A DNA stretch of 64,000 nucleotides, taken from Tenacibaculum sp. Bg11-29 (GTDB taxonomy: Bacteria; Bacteroidota; Bacteroidia; Flavobacteriales; Flavobacteriaceae). The position numbers were made by a program, and so were the translations under genes. This document shows, piece after piece, positions 19,894 through 29,520 of the stretch (positions are counted from its first letter, which is position 1; every line of letters starts with the position of its first letter). The notes below the pieces were generated by a model. That model was not told where the DNA came from, did not search any database, and worked only from the letters and a program-made list of their open reading frames with translations. The DNA is taken from assembly GCF_002836595.1 (NCBI RefSeq), contig NZ_PJBB01000003.1, forward strand, positions 3,409,001-3,473,000. Reading direction: 5' to 3'.

Positions 19894-20307
19894 ATGGTTG
19901 ATTTACCTACTAATAAAAAAATAATTTTGTTTGATGGAGTGTGTAATTTTTGTAATGATGCTGTTTTAAAAGTTATTAAATACGACACTAAAAACCAGTT
20001 CGTTTTTGCTTCATTACAATCTTATATTGGAAAAGAAATTACAAATCATTTAGGTATAGATATTACTAAAATAGATTCTATTATTTTGTATGAACCTAAA
20101 ATTGCTTACTACATTAAATCAACCGCAGCCTTAAAAATTATGATCAATTTTGGTGGTATTTGGAATTTAGCGACTGTTTTTAATTTGATACCTGAAACTA
20201 TTAGAAATTATAGTTACGATTTTATTGCTAAAAACAGATACAAATGGTTTGGTAAAAAAGAAGTTTGTATGATTCCTTCAAAAGAAATTCAAAAGAAATT
20301 TTTATAA
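19894..20307 (+). CDS. DCC-family (DUF393) thiol-disulfide oxidoreductase-like protein
   Basis: 137 residues. The family signature IILFDGVCNFCNDAV (DxxCxxC) is present at residues 10-24, and the body SAALKIMINFGGIWNLATVFNLIP is typical of DUF393. The motif is shared with thioredoxin-like proteins, but the reaction is not established. It is divergent from the efflux operon and closed by a terminator. Confidence 0.88.
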   Translation: MVDLPTNKKIILFDGVCNFCNDAVLKVIKYDTKNQFVFASLQSYIGKEITNHLGIDITKIDSIILYEPKIAYYIKSTAALKIMINFGGIWNLATVFNLIPETIRNYSYDFIAKNRYKWFGKKEVCMIPSKEIQKKFL

Positions 20308-20310
20308 ACA

Positions 20311-20340
20311 ATAAACCCACTTAACTATGTAAGTGGGCTT
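20311..20340 (+). terminator. Terminator after the DCC-family gene
   Basis: ACCCACTTA / TAAGTGGGC hairpin followed by TTATTTT, directly after the stop codon. Confidence 0.7.
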
Positions 20341-20396
20341 ATTTTCATAAACTTAATGTGATTAAAAGTTTATAAAGAGGGGGAATTATTATTCTT

Positions 20397-21452
20397 TTAA
20401 TTATTAAAATAAATTTTTGATGCCCCGATAGGTGCTTCTATTGTTTTAATTTCACTGTTATCTATTAAATTAAATACTTTTAATTCACTTAAGTCAGAAA
20501 ATCTAGTACTTAAAGCATAAAGCTTATTATCTTTAACTTCCATTCCATAAAATTCAGAATATCCAGTTGTAAATAGCTCAATTGTTAAAAATTCTATACT
20601 AGATAAACTAGTCTCAGATGTATTCATTTTATAAACCTTACTACCTAAATTGTAATAAATTATATTATTATCAAATACCATTAAAGAAGGATGTTCTCCG
20701 TCTTTAAACTCCATTTTCGTTACTGAATTATCATTTAAATCAATTTTAGAAATAGATGCAAGGGTTTCATCTTTTGTCCAAGCAGCTTTACCTTCAGATA
20801 AAACAACTAAATTTCCTGAATTGTTAAAAAACATTTCATCTGGTTTATCATTAACGATAATCTCTTGTACATCATCTGTTAAAATATCTATTACAGAAAT
20901 AACATTGTTACTTCCATTACCTCCTTTATGAGAAACATATAATTTTCCATTTTTTTCTAAAATTCTCTCTGGACCTGTAGAAATAGTTATTTTTTTTATG
21001 AAACTATAACTATTCATATCAAAAACAGCTACAAAACCTTCTGTTGTTCCCCAGTTTGTTACATAACCTTTATCGTTAGAAACAACCATATATCTAGGAG
21101 TTTCTAAGTTAGAAGTTATCTCTCCCTTTTTTGTAAAAGAATACCTATCAACTGCTGTAATTGTATTTTGATTATCTACAATAATATAAGCACTATCATC
21201 ATCAAAAGCAATTGACTGTAAAAATGTTCCTAACTCACTATTATTAACTTTTTTATATATTAAATTTTCGTTAGTAGTAAGATCATTAGATACATAAGAA
21301 ATTGAACCAGTACTTCCACTACCTTCACCACTTATTAAAATACCTTTGTCGTAATCTCCTTTTGGTAAATCTGGTGTATTATCATCGCTACAAGAAGTAA
21401 ATATAATAGCCCCTAATACTAGTATAAGCGTAAATAATTTATTAATTTTCAT
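20397..21452 (-). CDS. YncE-like beta-propeller lipoprotein of the B12 uptake locus
   Basis: 351 residues, lipoprotein signal MKINKLFTLILVLGAIIFTSC followed by an acidic SDDNTPD linker typical of surface lipoproteins in Bacteroidota. The remainder has repeated propeller-blade patterns (YMVVSNDKGYVTNWG, ERILEKNGKLYVSHKGG, GMEVKDNKLYALS), as in DUF5074/YncE proteins. Its gene follows the BtuB-like receptor by 4 bp behind the cobalamin riboswitch, so a role in corrinoid capture at the outer membrane is likely. The exact ligand is not shown by the sequence. Confidence 0.8.
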   Translation of the reverse strand: MKINKLFTLILVLGAIIFTSCSDDNTPDLPKGDYDKGILISGEGSGSTGSISYVSNDLTTNENLIYKKVNNSELGTFLQSIAFDDDSAYIIVDNQNTITAVDRYSFTKKGEITSNLETPRYMVVSNDKGYVTNWGTTEGFVAVFDMNSYSFIKKITISTGPERILEKNGKLYVSHKGGNGSNNVISVIDILTDDVQEIIVNDKPDEMFFNNSGNLVVLSEGKAAWTKDETLASISKIDLNDNSVTKMEFKDGEHPSLMVFDNNIIYYNLGSKVYKMNTSETSLSSIEFLTIELFTTGYSEFYGMEVKDNKLYALSTRFSDLSELKVFNLIDNSEIKTIEAPIGASKIYFNN

Positions 21453-21456
21453 TGTT

Positions 21457-23328
21457 TTAAAATTTATAGTTTATGTTAATATTAAAATTTCTATTTGGCA
21501 TTGGTCTTCTTGGTTGTGTTATATATAACTTATTAAACACATTATTTACCTTAAAACCAATTGATAACTGTTTTTGATGTTGTTTTAAAATTTTAAAATC
21601 CCCACCTATATTAGAAACGAAAAAATGAGGTATTACAAAATCTTTAGAATTACTTTCTGTTGTATATGTCATTCCTGTAAATACTTGCTGAAAAAACAAA
21701 CCAAACCTTTTATATGAATAACTTAAATTTCCGTTTAAAAGATGCTTAGGTACAAAAATTAAAAAAGTGTCTGTTCTTTTATTTTTAGCTTCTGTATAAC
21801 TATAATTAAAATTAAAATCGACAAAATTTTTATCAAAATTATTGCTGTAAGAAAAAACAAACTCTACTCCTTTGTTATTTACATTAGATAAGTTTATTGG
21901 CGACCAAACTCCTGGTTTATCAGGATTTCCATTTGGTGTCCAAACTATTTTATTTTTCGCTGAAATATAAAACACACCTAAATCGGCTTTTATTTTACTG
22001 TTTTTAAAACCAATACCTAGCTCTCCTTGCATAGCTGTTTCAGCTACAAGGTTTAAGTTTCCTTGCCCAGGCCAGTATAAATCGTTGTAAGTGGGTACTC
22101 TATAATTTTTAGAACTATTTAACCTTACATTAAAGTTCTTAAACGTGTTAGCTTTAAGTCCAAAGGCAAAACTATACGGAACATTATAATCTGAATTAAA
22201 ATCTTTTCTAATTTTTGCATCAAAAAAAACTTTATTATAAATATTCTGATGATATATTATCGATTGAGAAAACTGTTTTCTATTTTTCTCTTGTATCATA
22301 TCTGTTTTACCAAAGATTGTTTCATATTCAGAATACGATGTTACTTTAGCTTTTATAGAAGGTATTTTATAACCTAATGTATAATTAATTAAGTAACGTT
22401 TCGATTTACCAAAACTATAATCTTCTACGTTTTTATTATCAAAATACTGATACTCCTGTGTTAAAAAAGCTAATTTTAATTCATGATTAAGAATTTCTTT
22501 TTTATAATTATATATAACTAAATTTCTGTTATTAAAATCTTTATACTTATCATTTGCTGACCTCGGATTTGGTAATTCTCCTGATAACGAACGTTTTCCT
22601 GAATAGTTCGTACTATAAAATTTTAGCTGTGATTTATTAGAAAACTTATAAGCAAAACCTACATTTAAACTTAAATTATCATAAGCTCCATTTGCATTTT
22701 TAAGTTTTGTACCTAATAATTTATAATTATTTTCTGATTCATTATAAGAAATTCCAAATTTTAAAGACAACTTTTCGTTAGATAGGTTAAACTTATACAA
22801 ACTATTGTATGTACTAAAACTACCAGCATTTGCTACAACTTGGTGTTTTATAGTTTCTTTAGGTTTAAAATTTAAATAATCATTTAAATGTACCGTACCT
22901 CCTATTGCTCCAGAACCGTACTCTATACTTCCACCACCACTTCTTACATCTATAGCATCAACTAGGTTAACTGTTAAAGAATTAAACCCTGTTTGACCGT
23001 TGTTTACCGAATTTATATTAATTCCATTCCAAATAACTGCGGTATTAGAAGCGCTTGTTCCTCTAAAACTTGCAGTACTCGTTCCGCCTGCTCCGTATTC
23101 TCTAAGATATATTGGTGAATTAAATCGTAATAAAGAGCTAAACGACTTTATGTTTCTTGTTATTACAGAATCACTTAACCTATGTATTTTGTAACCGTTA
23201 GAGTTCTTTACTAACTTTTTATCAGCTAAAACAATAACTTCTTCTAAAACACTCATTTTAGACTTCTCTTGAGCGAAAGAGAAAAGAGTAACAGTAAAAA
23301 ATATTGTAAAAAGTGTGTATTTCTTCAT
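21457..23328 (-). CDS. btuB: TonB-dependent corrinoid receptor (BtuB-like)
   Basis: 623 residues with a signal peptide (MKKYTLFTIFFTVTLFSFAQ). A plug domain (about residues 45-150, with LREYGAGGTSTASFRGTSAS and VDAIDVRSGGGSIEYGSGAIGGTVHL) is followed by a 22-stranded barrel ending in the aromatic NFNININYKF. The short length matches BtuB rather than SusC. A cobalamin riboswitch lies directly upstream, so the substrate is very probably B12 or another corrinoid. It is co-transcribed with the downstream propeller lipoprotein. Confidence 0.9.
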   Translation of the reverse strand: MKKYTLFTIFFTVTLFSFAQEKSKMSVLEEVIVLADKKLVKNSNGYKIHRLSDSVITRNIKSFSSLLRFNSPIYLREYGAGGTSTASFRGTSASNTAVIWNGININSVNNGQTGFNSLTVNLVDAIDVRSGGGSIEYGSGAIGGTVHLNDYLNFKPKETIKHQVVANAGSFSTYNSLYKFNLSNEKLSLKFGISYNESENNYKLLGTKLKNANGAYDNLSLNVGFAYKFSNKSQLKFYSTNYSGKRSLSGELPNPRSANDKYKDFNNRNLVIYNYKKEILNHELKLAFLTQEYQYFDNKNVEDYSFGKSKRYLINYTLGYKIPSIKAKVTSYSEYETIFGKTDMIQEKNRKQFSQSIIYHQNIYNKVFFDAKIRKDFNSDYNVPYSFAFGLKANTFKNFNVRLNSSKNYRVPTYNDLYWPGQGNLNLVAETAMQGELGIGFKNSKIKADLGVFYISAKNKIVWTPNGNPDKPGVWSPINLSNVNNKGVEFVFSYSNNFDKNFVDFNFNYSYTEAKNKRTDTFLIFVPKHLLNGNLSYSYKRFGLFFQQVFTGMTYTTESNSKDFVIPHFFVSNIGGDFKILKQHQKQLSIGFKVNNVFNKLYITQPRRPMPNRNFNININYKF

Positions 23329-23369
23329 AATATATTAAAACCCTTATCCCGAAAGTTTGAATTATTTAA

Positions 23370-23535
23370 TATTTAGGCAGGTCTCCTGGCTTGCGTCTTG
23401 TAATTGGCCTTCCCATTTATAAATAAACAGTGACTTAAAGAATAATTACAAGCTTAGTAGCTTACAGTTGCGGGAACAGCTTTGGTATTTAACCAAATTC
23501 CCTTTTAATTTGATGCTATTTTAAACATCAAAACC
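23370..23535 (-). ncRNA. Cobalamin (B12) riboswitch
   Basis: Read on the minus strand, the leader holds the conserved CCCGCAACTGTAAG (23461-23474), a B12-box-like GTCACTG about 30 nt further on, and AGCCAGGAGACCTGCC (23376-23391), all in the right order. It lies 40-200 bp before the receptor ATG at 23328. Family knowledge: B12 binding lowers expression of the downstream transporter. No classic terminator follows the aptamer, so control is probably at translation initiation. Confidence 0.93.
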
Positions 23536-23564
23536 CAAATTTTTTGCAAACTTATGCTATTTTA

Positions 23565-24503
23565 TTAAGAATCTAGCATCAATAAATCATTATAGTTAGA
23601 AAACTTAGCAGTAAGCTCTTCTGATACCGAAAAATAATTCGGATGAATCATTGCAGCTAAACACGCTATTCCGTCAACTAAGGTACTTGCAGACGATTGC
23701 GTAAACATGGCAAAATCAGCAATAAAGACTTGTTTGTTTTTTACAGCGCGTAAAGAACTCCATTCTGGTTTTTCTTCTAAGAAATGCATGTCTTCCATTG
23801 TCCTCTCAATACCATAACCACATGGCGCTATAATTAAAATTTCAGGATTGTATTTTACAATTTTATCCCAAGAAATAACAATACTATCTCCTGATGGATG
23901 CGCTAATAAATCAATACCACCTGCATAGCCTATTTGATGAGGAATCCAATGTCCACAGTTAAATAGCGGATCTATCCATTCTAATAACATTAAACTTTTA
24001 GATTGTATTCTGTTAGCCCTTTGCGTATCTACAATAGTATAAATACGCTCTTTAAGTTTTTTAACATAATTAATACCTACTGTTTCTTTACCCATCGCTT
24101 TTGCAATAGTTAAAGCATTGTCAAAAACATCCTCTAAAGAATTTGGTGTTATTGATATTAACTCAGGAACCTTATTTAACTTATAGGCAGATTTTGCAAC
24201 CGATTCTGTATCTATCTGGCAAACATCACATACATCTTGTGTAAAAATAATATCTGGTGCGATGCTTTCTAAAACAGGTTCATCTACATAATATAGTGTA
24301 CCGCCTTCTGCTTTAGTTTTAGAAAAAATAGTATTTATTTCTTCACTCGTTAACGTTTGTCCCTCTAATTTGTAACGCACGGCAACCTGTTTTTCTTTAA
24401 GTGCAATTGCAGGACATTCAAAAGTAATACCTTCTAAATATTCTTGTAACCCCATATCATAAATCATTTGGGTTACAGCTGGCATAAATGAAGAAACTTT
24501 CAT
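23565..24503 (-). CDS. BtuF-fold corrinoid-binding protein lacking a signal peptide
   Basis: 312 residues with the class III periplasmic binding fold (COG0614): MKVSSFMPAVTQMIYDMG at the start, PDIIFTQDVCDVC, LEWIDPLFNCGHWIPHQI and APCGYGIERTMEDM. There is no signal peptide or lipobox, so it is predicted to stay in the cytoplasm, unusual for a BtuF relative. It faces away from cobU (100 bp between starts), and the riboswitch lies downstream of its stop. It may bind or traffic corrinoids inside the cell; this is inference from context. Confidence 0.8.
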   Translation of the reverse strand: MKVSSFMPAVTQMIYDMGLQEYLEGITFECPAIALKEKQVAVRYKLEGQTLTSEEINTIFSKTKAEGGTLYYVDEPVLESIAPDIIFTQDVCDVCQIDTESVAKSAYKLNKVPELISITPNSLEDVFDNALTIAKAMGKETVGINYVKKLKERIYTIVDTQRANRIQSKSLMLLEWIDPLFNCGHWIPHQIGYAGGIDLLAHPSGDSIVISWDKIVKYNPEILIIAPCGYGIERTMEDMHFLEEKPEWSSLRAVKNKQVFIADFAMFTQSSASTLVDGIACLAAMIHPNYFSVSEELTAKFSNYNDLLMLDS

Positions 24504-24603
24504 AAAAATAGATTTTAAGCGGCTAAATTACATAGTTCTCTAGTATTATTCTCTTTTTCTAAAAAATCTTTACAATCTTTGCTTTCAATTTATTTCTTTA
24601 CAC

Positions 24604-25107
24604 ATGATATATTATATTACTGGCGGAGAACGCTCTGGAAAGAGTGGTTACGCTCAACAATTAGCAGAGTCACTATCTAATACTCCTTATTACTTAGCAA
24701 CTTCAAGAATTTGGGATGCTGATTTTAAAAAACGAGTGGATAGACATATTTCTGATAGAGATGAACGTTGGACAACTATTGAGGAAGAAAAAAATATAAG
24801 TACTGTAATTCCTAAAAACACCACGGTAGTTATTGATTGTGTTACATTATGGCTTACTAATTTTTATGTAGATACTAAAAATAATGTAGAAGAAAGTTTA
24901 CGTTTAGCTACCCAAGAAATAGATAAATTGATTGAAATAGACGCTACTATTATTATTATTTCTAATGAAATAGGAATGGGTTTACATGCCGATACTAAAA
25001 TTGGCAGAAAATTTACCGAACTACAAGGTTGGGTAAATCAATACATTGCAAAAAAAGCTGATAAAGCTACTTTTATGGTATCTGGATTACCATTAACTTT
25101 AAAATAA
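24604..25107 (+). CDS. cobU: Adenosylcobinamide kinase / adenosylcobinamide-phosphate guanylyltransferase
   Basis: 167 residues, complete. CobU phosphorylates adenosylcobinamide and then attaches GMP from GTP. The P-loop GGERSGKSGYAQ, the VVIDCVTLWLTNF strand and EIGMGLHADTKIGRKF are diagnostic. It is the first gene of cobU-cobT-cobS-cobC-btuF-like, with gaps of 4 and 3 bp. With no early corrin-ring genes in view, the operon fits salvage of imported corrinoids. Confidence 0.95.
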   Translation: MIYYITGGERSGKSGYAQQLAESLSNTPYYLATSRIWDADFKKRVDRHISDRDERWTTIEEEKNISTVIPKNTTVVIDCVTLWLTNFYVDTKNNVEESLRLATQEIDKLIEIDATIIIISNEIGMGLHADTKIGRKFTELQGWVNQYIAKKADKATFMVSGLPLTLK

Positions 25108-25111
25108 AATC

Positions 25112-26152
25112 ATGTATCCTACTAATATAACACCAATTTCAACTACGCTAAAAGAAGCGCTAAAAGATAAGATTGATTTTAAAACAAAACCTTTGGGTGC
25201 TTTAGGTGTTTTAGAAACGATTGCGTTACAAATTGGGCAAATTCAAAATACCCTCACTCCTATTTTATCAAAACCTAGTATTGTTGTTTTTGCTGGCGAT
25301 CATGGTATTGTAAATTCAAAACCAGTTAGTCCTTATCCACAAGAGGTAACCCAACAAATGGTATTAAATTTTTTGAATAACGGAGCTGCTATTAACGTAT
25401 TTTGTAATCAAAATAATATTGATTTAACCATTGTAGATGCAGGCGTTAACGCCAATTTTGAAGAAAATGATAATTTAATACATGCTAAAATAGCAAAAGG
25501 CACAAAAGATTATAGTATTACACAAGCCATGACAACAAATGATTGTTTGTTAGCTTTAAATAAAGGGAAACAAATAGTTACTAAATTATTTAAAGAAGGT
25601 ACAAATACCATTGGTTTTGGCGAAATGGGAATTGGTAACACTTCATCTGCTGCTTTATTAATGAGTTATTTTACCAATACACCTATTGAAGATTGTGTTG
25701 GTAAAGGAACTGGTTTAAATGATGATGGCGTTACTAAAAAAGGACAAATTCTTAGAGGTGTACTAGATTTACATGAAAAAAATATTCAAAATTCGATGGA
25801 TGCTTTAACAGCTTTTGGTGGTTTTGAAATTGTAATGATGTGCGGAGCCATGTTAGAAGCTGCATCTTTAAAAATGACCATTTTAATTGATGGTTTTATT
25901 GTTACTGCCGCGTTATTAGCTGCCCAAGCCATCAATAAAAACATTGTAGATTATTGCTTATTCTGCCATACTTCTGGTGAGCAAGGTCATGAACAAATGT
26001 TGTCTTTTTTAAATGCAAAACCATTACTAAATATAGGTTTACGATTAGGTGAAGGTACTGGTAGTGCCATTGCTTTTCCTATTGTAAAAGCTGCCGTTAG
26101 TTTTTTAAACGAAATGGCTACTTTTAAAAGCGCAAACGTATCTGAAGCTTAG
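25112..26152 (+). CDS. cobT: Nicotinate-nucleotide:dimethylbenzimidazole phosphoribosyltransferase
   Basis: 346 residues, standard length. CobT activates the lower-ligand base by making alpha-ribazole phosphate. Motifs include VVFAGDHGIVNSKPVSPYP, VDAGVNANF, GFGEMGIGNTSSAALL (the catalytic Glu is expected in the C-terminal part) and FCHTSGEQGHEQML. The start is 4 bp after cobU, with cobS 3 bp downstream. Confidence 0.96.
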   Translation: MYPTNITPISTTLKEALKDKIDFKTKPLGALGVLETIALQIGQIQNTLTPILSKPSIVVFAGDHGIVNSKPVSPYPQEVTQQMVLNFLNNGAAINVFCNQNNIDLTIVDAGVNANFEENDNLIHAKIAKGTKDYSITQAMTTNDCLLALNKGKQIVTKLFKEGTNTIGFGEMGIGNTSSAALLMSYFTNTPIEDCVGKGTGLNDDGVTKKGQILRGVLDLHEKNIQNSMDALTAFGGFEIVMMCGAMLEAASLKMTILIDGFIVTAALLAAQAINKNIVDYCLFCHTSGEQGHEQMLSFLNAKPLLNIGLRLGEGTGSAIAFPIVKAAVSFLNEMATFKSANVSEA

Positions 26153-26155
26153 TTT

Positions 26156-26923
26156 ATGAAAAATCAAATTCATTATTTTTTAACAGCTGTTTTGTTTTTT
26201 ACGAGAATACCTTGCCCAAAATGGGTAAATCATTCTCCTGAAATTTTAAATAAAAGTAGCCGCTATTTCTCATTAGTAGGTATACTTGTTGGTACAATAT
26301 CAGCAATTGTTTATACTGGCGCTTCTTTCCTTTTTAATCCCAGTATTGCTATTGTACTTAGCATTGTTGCTTCGGTATGGACAACGGGTGCCTTTCATGA
26401 AGATGGTTTTGCTGATGTGTGTGATGGCTTTGGTGGTGGTTGGACTAAAGAAAAGATTCTAATGATAATGAAAGATTCTCGATTAGGAACTTATGGTGTT
26501 GTAGGAATCATTTCAATGTTAGCTATAAAGTTTTTAAGCCTACACGAATTAAACAACGTATTAAAAAATATTCCTTTACTACTTATATCAGGGCATGCAA
26601 TTAGTCGATTTATCGCTACCGTTTTATTATACACGCACGAATATGTTAGAGATGCTGATACTGCTAAAGTGAAGCCTACAACTAAAAAAATGAGTACAAA
26701 AGCACTTATTATCTCGGGCTTTTTTGGAATGCTACCTTTGTTATTTTTTAAAGACATTAGCGTATTCTTAGTTTTAATTCCGTTGTTTTTAACATATTTA
26801 TATATGTCACGCCTATTCAAAAAATGGATTGGAGGGCAAACAGGAGATTGCGCTGGAGCATTACAACAAGTTAGTGAAGTTGTTTTTTATTTATCAATAC
26901 TTGCCCTATGGAAATTATTTTAG
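26156..26923 (+). CDS. cobS: Adenosylcobinamide-GDP ribazoletransferase (cobalamin synthase)
   Basis: 255 residues, an integral membrane enzyme with about six helices. It joins adenosylcobinamide-GDP to alpha-ribazole, closing the lower loop. The acidic motif GAFHEDGFADVCDGFGGGWTKE and the later KDSRLGTYG are characteristic metal and substrate sites. Its last 16 bases overlap the start of the cobC gene. Confidence 0.95.
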   Translation: MKNQIHYFLTAVLFFTRIPCPKWVNHSPEILNKSSRYFSLVGILVGTISAIVYTGASFLFNPSIAIVLSIVASVWTTGAFHEDGFADVCDGFGGGWTKEKILMIMKDSRLGTYGVVGIISMLAIKFLSLHELNNVLKNIPLLLISGHAISRFIATVLLYTHEYVRDADTAKVKPTTKKMSTKALIISGFFGMLPLLFFKDISVFLVLIPLFLTYLYMSRLFKKWIGGQTGDCAGALQQVSEVVFYLSILALWKLF

Positions 26924-27435
26924 TTAGACATACAACTCCGAATATTGAAAAAGGTATTTGCTACGGACAGGCCGATCTTGGTGTTGTTGATACTTTTACA
27001 GAAGAAATTAAACCGATATTAAAAACGATTAAAGTTAATGATGCTAATACCGCTTATTATTCAAGTCCGTTACAACGTTGTAAACTCTTAGCTGAAAAAC
27101 TTTCTGACACTATTATTTTTGATGATCGTTTAAAAGAACTCGATTTTGGTGATTGGGAGCTGCAAAAATGGGACGATATTAACAAACCTGAATTGGATGT
27201 TTGGATGAATGATTTTGTAAACGTTACTGTTACTAATGGAGAGTCTTATATCGATTTACATACCAGAACTGTTCAGTTTTTAAACGAGCTTAAACCCCTG
27301 AAAAAAAAGCAAGTTGTTATTGTTACCCATGCTGGTGTTATTAGAAGTTTGTGGGCATATATAAACAAAACACCTTTAGATAAGTCTTTCGATTTAAAAC
27401 TAAATTACGGGGCTATCATAAAATTTACACTATAA
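26908..27435 (+). CDS. cobC: Alpha-ribazole phosphatase-type histidine phosphatase
   Basis: 175 residues of the histidine phosphatase superfamily: catalytic LVRHTTPN with His8, SSPLQRCKLLAEKL, the acidic KELDFGDWE and a second His in VTHAGVIRSLW. Position after cobS, overlapping by 16 nt, supports the CobC role of removing phosphate from alpha-ribazole phosphate or adenosylcobalamin phosphate. Confidence 0.9.
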   Translation: MEIILVRHTTPNIEKGICYGQADLGVVDTFTEEIKPILKTIKVNDANTAYYSSPLQRCKLLAEKLSDTIIFDDRLKELDFGDWELQKWDDINKPELDVWMNDFVNVTVTNGESYIDLHTRTVQFLNELKPLKKKQVVIVTHAGVIRSLWAYINKTPLDKSFDLKLNYGAIIKFTL

Positions 27436-27439
27436 AAAA

Positions 27440-28558
27440 ATGAAACATTTTATATTACTTATTATAATCTCTCTGTTTTTAATTCAATGTAAAAACAGTG
27501 AAAATAAAAATATAACAACAATTGTTGATACCCTTAGCCCTATTAAATACGCAAAGGGTTTTGATATTATTACTAAAAATGGTGAGAAAAAATTAATCAT
27601 CAAAAAAGTATTTCAAAACTCTAAAAAGCAATTTGAATTTACATTAACTAATAAAACGAACATTGCTAAAAACGAAATTAAAGTTCCTGTAAACGAATTG
27701 GTTGTTACAAGTACCACACACATACCAATGTTAGAACTTTTAAATAGTGAAGATAAATTAGTTGGTTTTCCGCACACAAAATATATTTCATCTAAAAGAA
27801 CCAGAAAAAGGATTGAAGAAAACAAAATAGTAGAACTTGGATCGGAACAAAGCATGAATACCGAAATTTTAATGGGTTTACAGCCCGAGTTAGTAATTGG
27901 TTTTTCATTACACCCAAACAGCAAACTATACGAAAACATAAAAAAAGCTGCGATTCCTGTTATATTTAATGGTGATTGGCTAGAGGAAACGCCTTTAGGA
28001 AGAGCGGAATGGATTAAACTTTTTGGCGTACTTCTAAACAAAGAAAAAGAAGCTGATAGCATTTTTAAAAGTATTGAAAAAAACTATATAGAAGCTACTA
28101 AAATAGCTAAAAGCACTACAAAAAAACCTGCTACTGTTATATCTGGTAGTATGTTTAAAGATATTTGGAATGTACCTGCCGGTGAAAGTTTTATGGCTAC
28201 TTATTTAAAAGATGCTAACCTTAATTATTTATGGAAAGAAACAAAAGGAACTGGTAGCTTACAGTTAAGTTTCGAGAGTGTTTTAGATAAAGGAAAAAGC
28301 GCTGATTATTGGATTGGTTGCGGTTTGTACGAAACTAAAGAGCAATTAAAAAGTGCTAACAAACTTTATAAGGAGTTTGATGCTTTAAATAATGGGAACA
28401 TATATACTATGGGAACAAAAAAAGGAGCTACTGGCGGACTTTTATTTTTTGAATTGGCTCCTATTAGGCCCGATTTAGTATTAAAAGATTTTATTAAAAT
28501 TACACATCCTAAATTGTTACCAAATTATGAGTTAACCTTTTTTGAGAAGATGAAGTAG
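27440..28558 (+). CDS. Periplasmic corrinoid-binding lipoprotein (BtuF-like)
   Basis: 372 residues; lipoprotein signal MKHFILLIIISLFLIQCK. The mature protein has the class III binding fold: VTSTTHIPMLELLNSEDKLVGFP, LMGLQPELVIGF and a GDWLEETPLGRAEWIKLFG segment typical of iron- or B12-binding proteins. It lies 4 bp after cobC, so the substrate is probably a corrinoid. The permease and ATPase (BtuC, BtuD) that should work with it are not next to it. Confidence 0.87.
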   Translation: MKHFILLIIISLFLIQCKNSENKNITTIVDTLSPIKYAKGFDIITKNGEKKLIIKKVFQNSKKQFEFTLTNKTNIAKNEIKVPVNELVVTSTTHIPMLELLNSEDKLVGFPHTKYISSKRTRKRIEENKIVELGSEQSMNTEILMGLQPELVIGFSLHPNSKLYENIKKAAIPVIFNGDWLEETPLGRAEWIKLFGVLLNKEKEADSIFKSIEKNYIEATKIAKSTTKKPATVISGSMFKDIWNVPAGESFMATYLKDANLNYLWKETKGTGSLQLSFESVLDKGKSADYWIGCGLYETKEQLKSANKLYKEFDALNNGNIYTMGTKKGATGGLLFFELAPIRPDLVLKDFIKITHPKLLPNYELTFFEKMK

Positions 28559-28622
28559 TTTTAATCTAAGCGTATTTACTTTTCATTAATATTTAATATT
28601 CTTAAAATACATTGTTAATTAT

Positions 28623-29237
28623 ATGAAAAAAACACTCTTCTATCCAATAATATTAATAATAATTTTATGGAATTGCTCTGATAAAAAAGATTTAAAGCAA
28701 ACTGAATTTGTTATTGGAAACAATGAAAAAGTAGAATTTTTAAATGAAATATTATCTGATACCATAAATTTAAAATTATTATCAAGCCAGAAAATAATGA
28801 TTTCAGATTTTAACTTCCTTCCTAAATTACCACACTCTATTTTAAACGACAATGAATTTAAAAGGGTTAGTTATATTAAATATTTATCACATCATTTAAA
28901 GGAAAAAGACACTGTTTTTATAAAAAAACAAATAAAGCAAAATAAAACATTCGATTTAAAAATTTTATCAAAATATAATTACCAAATATTAAACACCTCT
29001 AAATTATTTAAAAATGGCGTTTCAGTTGATTCTTTATCAACTATTGCTTTAAATAAGCAGATATATACTAAGGAGTTATACAATGAACCATATATTCTAA
29101 TTGACAAACCTATTTTTAATAAAGAAATGAACAGAGTCTGTTTGAGTCTAAATAGACCAAATTCTGGAGAATACTTTGTTTTTATTAAAAAAAATAGAAA
29201 ATGGCAAAAGGAAGTTATTGCGCAATGGTCTGAATAA
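28623..29237 (+). CDS. Hypothetical lipoprotein
   Basis: 204 residues; lipobox in MKKTLFYPIILIIILWNCSD. The mature region is rich in Lys, Leu and Ile and carries a FIKKNRKWQKEVIAQWSE ending. No family recognised. It follows the cob operon by 64 bp on the same strand and could be its last gene or a separate unit. The following 500 bp contain no gene. Confidence 0.65.
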   Translation: MKKTLFYPIILIIILWNCSDKKDLKQTEFVIGNNEKVEFLNEILSDTINLKLLSSQKIMISDFNFLPKLPHSILNDNEFKRVSYIKYLSHHLKEKDTVFIKKQIKQNKTFDLKILSKYNYQILNTSKLFKNGVSVDSLSTIALNKQIYTKELYNEPYILIDKPIFNKEMNRVCLSLNRPNSGEYFVFIKKNRKWQKEVIAQWSE

Positions 29238-29353
29238 GCAAAAGGAAACCAATTAAAATATTTATATAACTATTCTTAAATATCAAAACTTTATTTAAGT
29301 AACACATTAATACTATTGTTTAAACCAACAACTATATTTAATATTATAATATT

Positions 29354-29392
29354 TTTGTACAGTTTTTTCTATACTATTAAAAACTGTACAAA
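29354..29392 (+). terminator. Perfect hairpin, possible terminator
   Basis: Fourteen-bp perfect stem TTTGTACAGTTTTT / AAAAACTGTACAAA (29354-29367 and 29379-29392) with an 11-nt loop, followed by TTTTC. It may end transcription of the cob operon. Confidence 0.5.
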
Positions 29393-29520
29393 TTTTCTTA
29401 TTAATTATAAAGATGTTACAGATTGGTCTAAAAAGGTTTATCAATTTTAATATATTTAGTATCGATAAAGGCGCTCAAAATTTCCTTTTATACCAATCGC
29501 CTCTTAAAATCTTTTTTTTA

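Noticed and set aside
26491..26820. Minus-strand frame inside cobS
   Set aside because: Antisense shadow of a well-conserved membrane enzyme gene.
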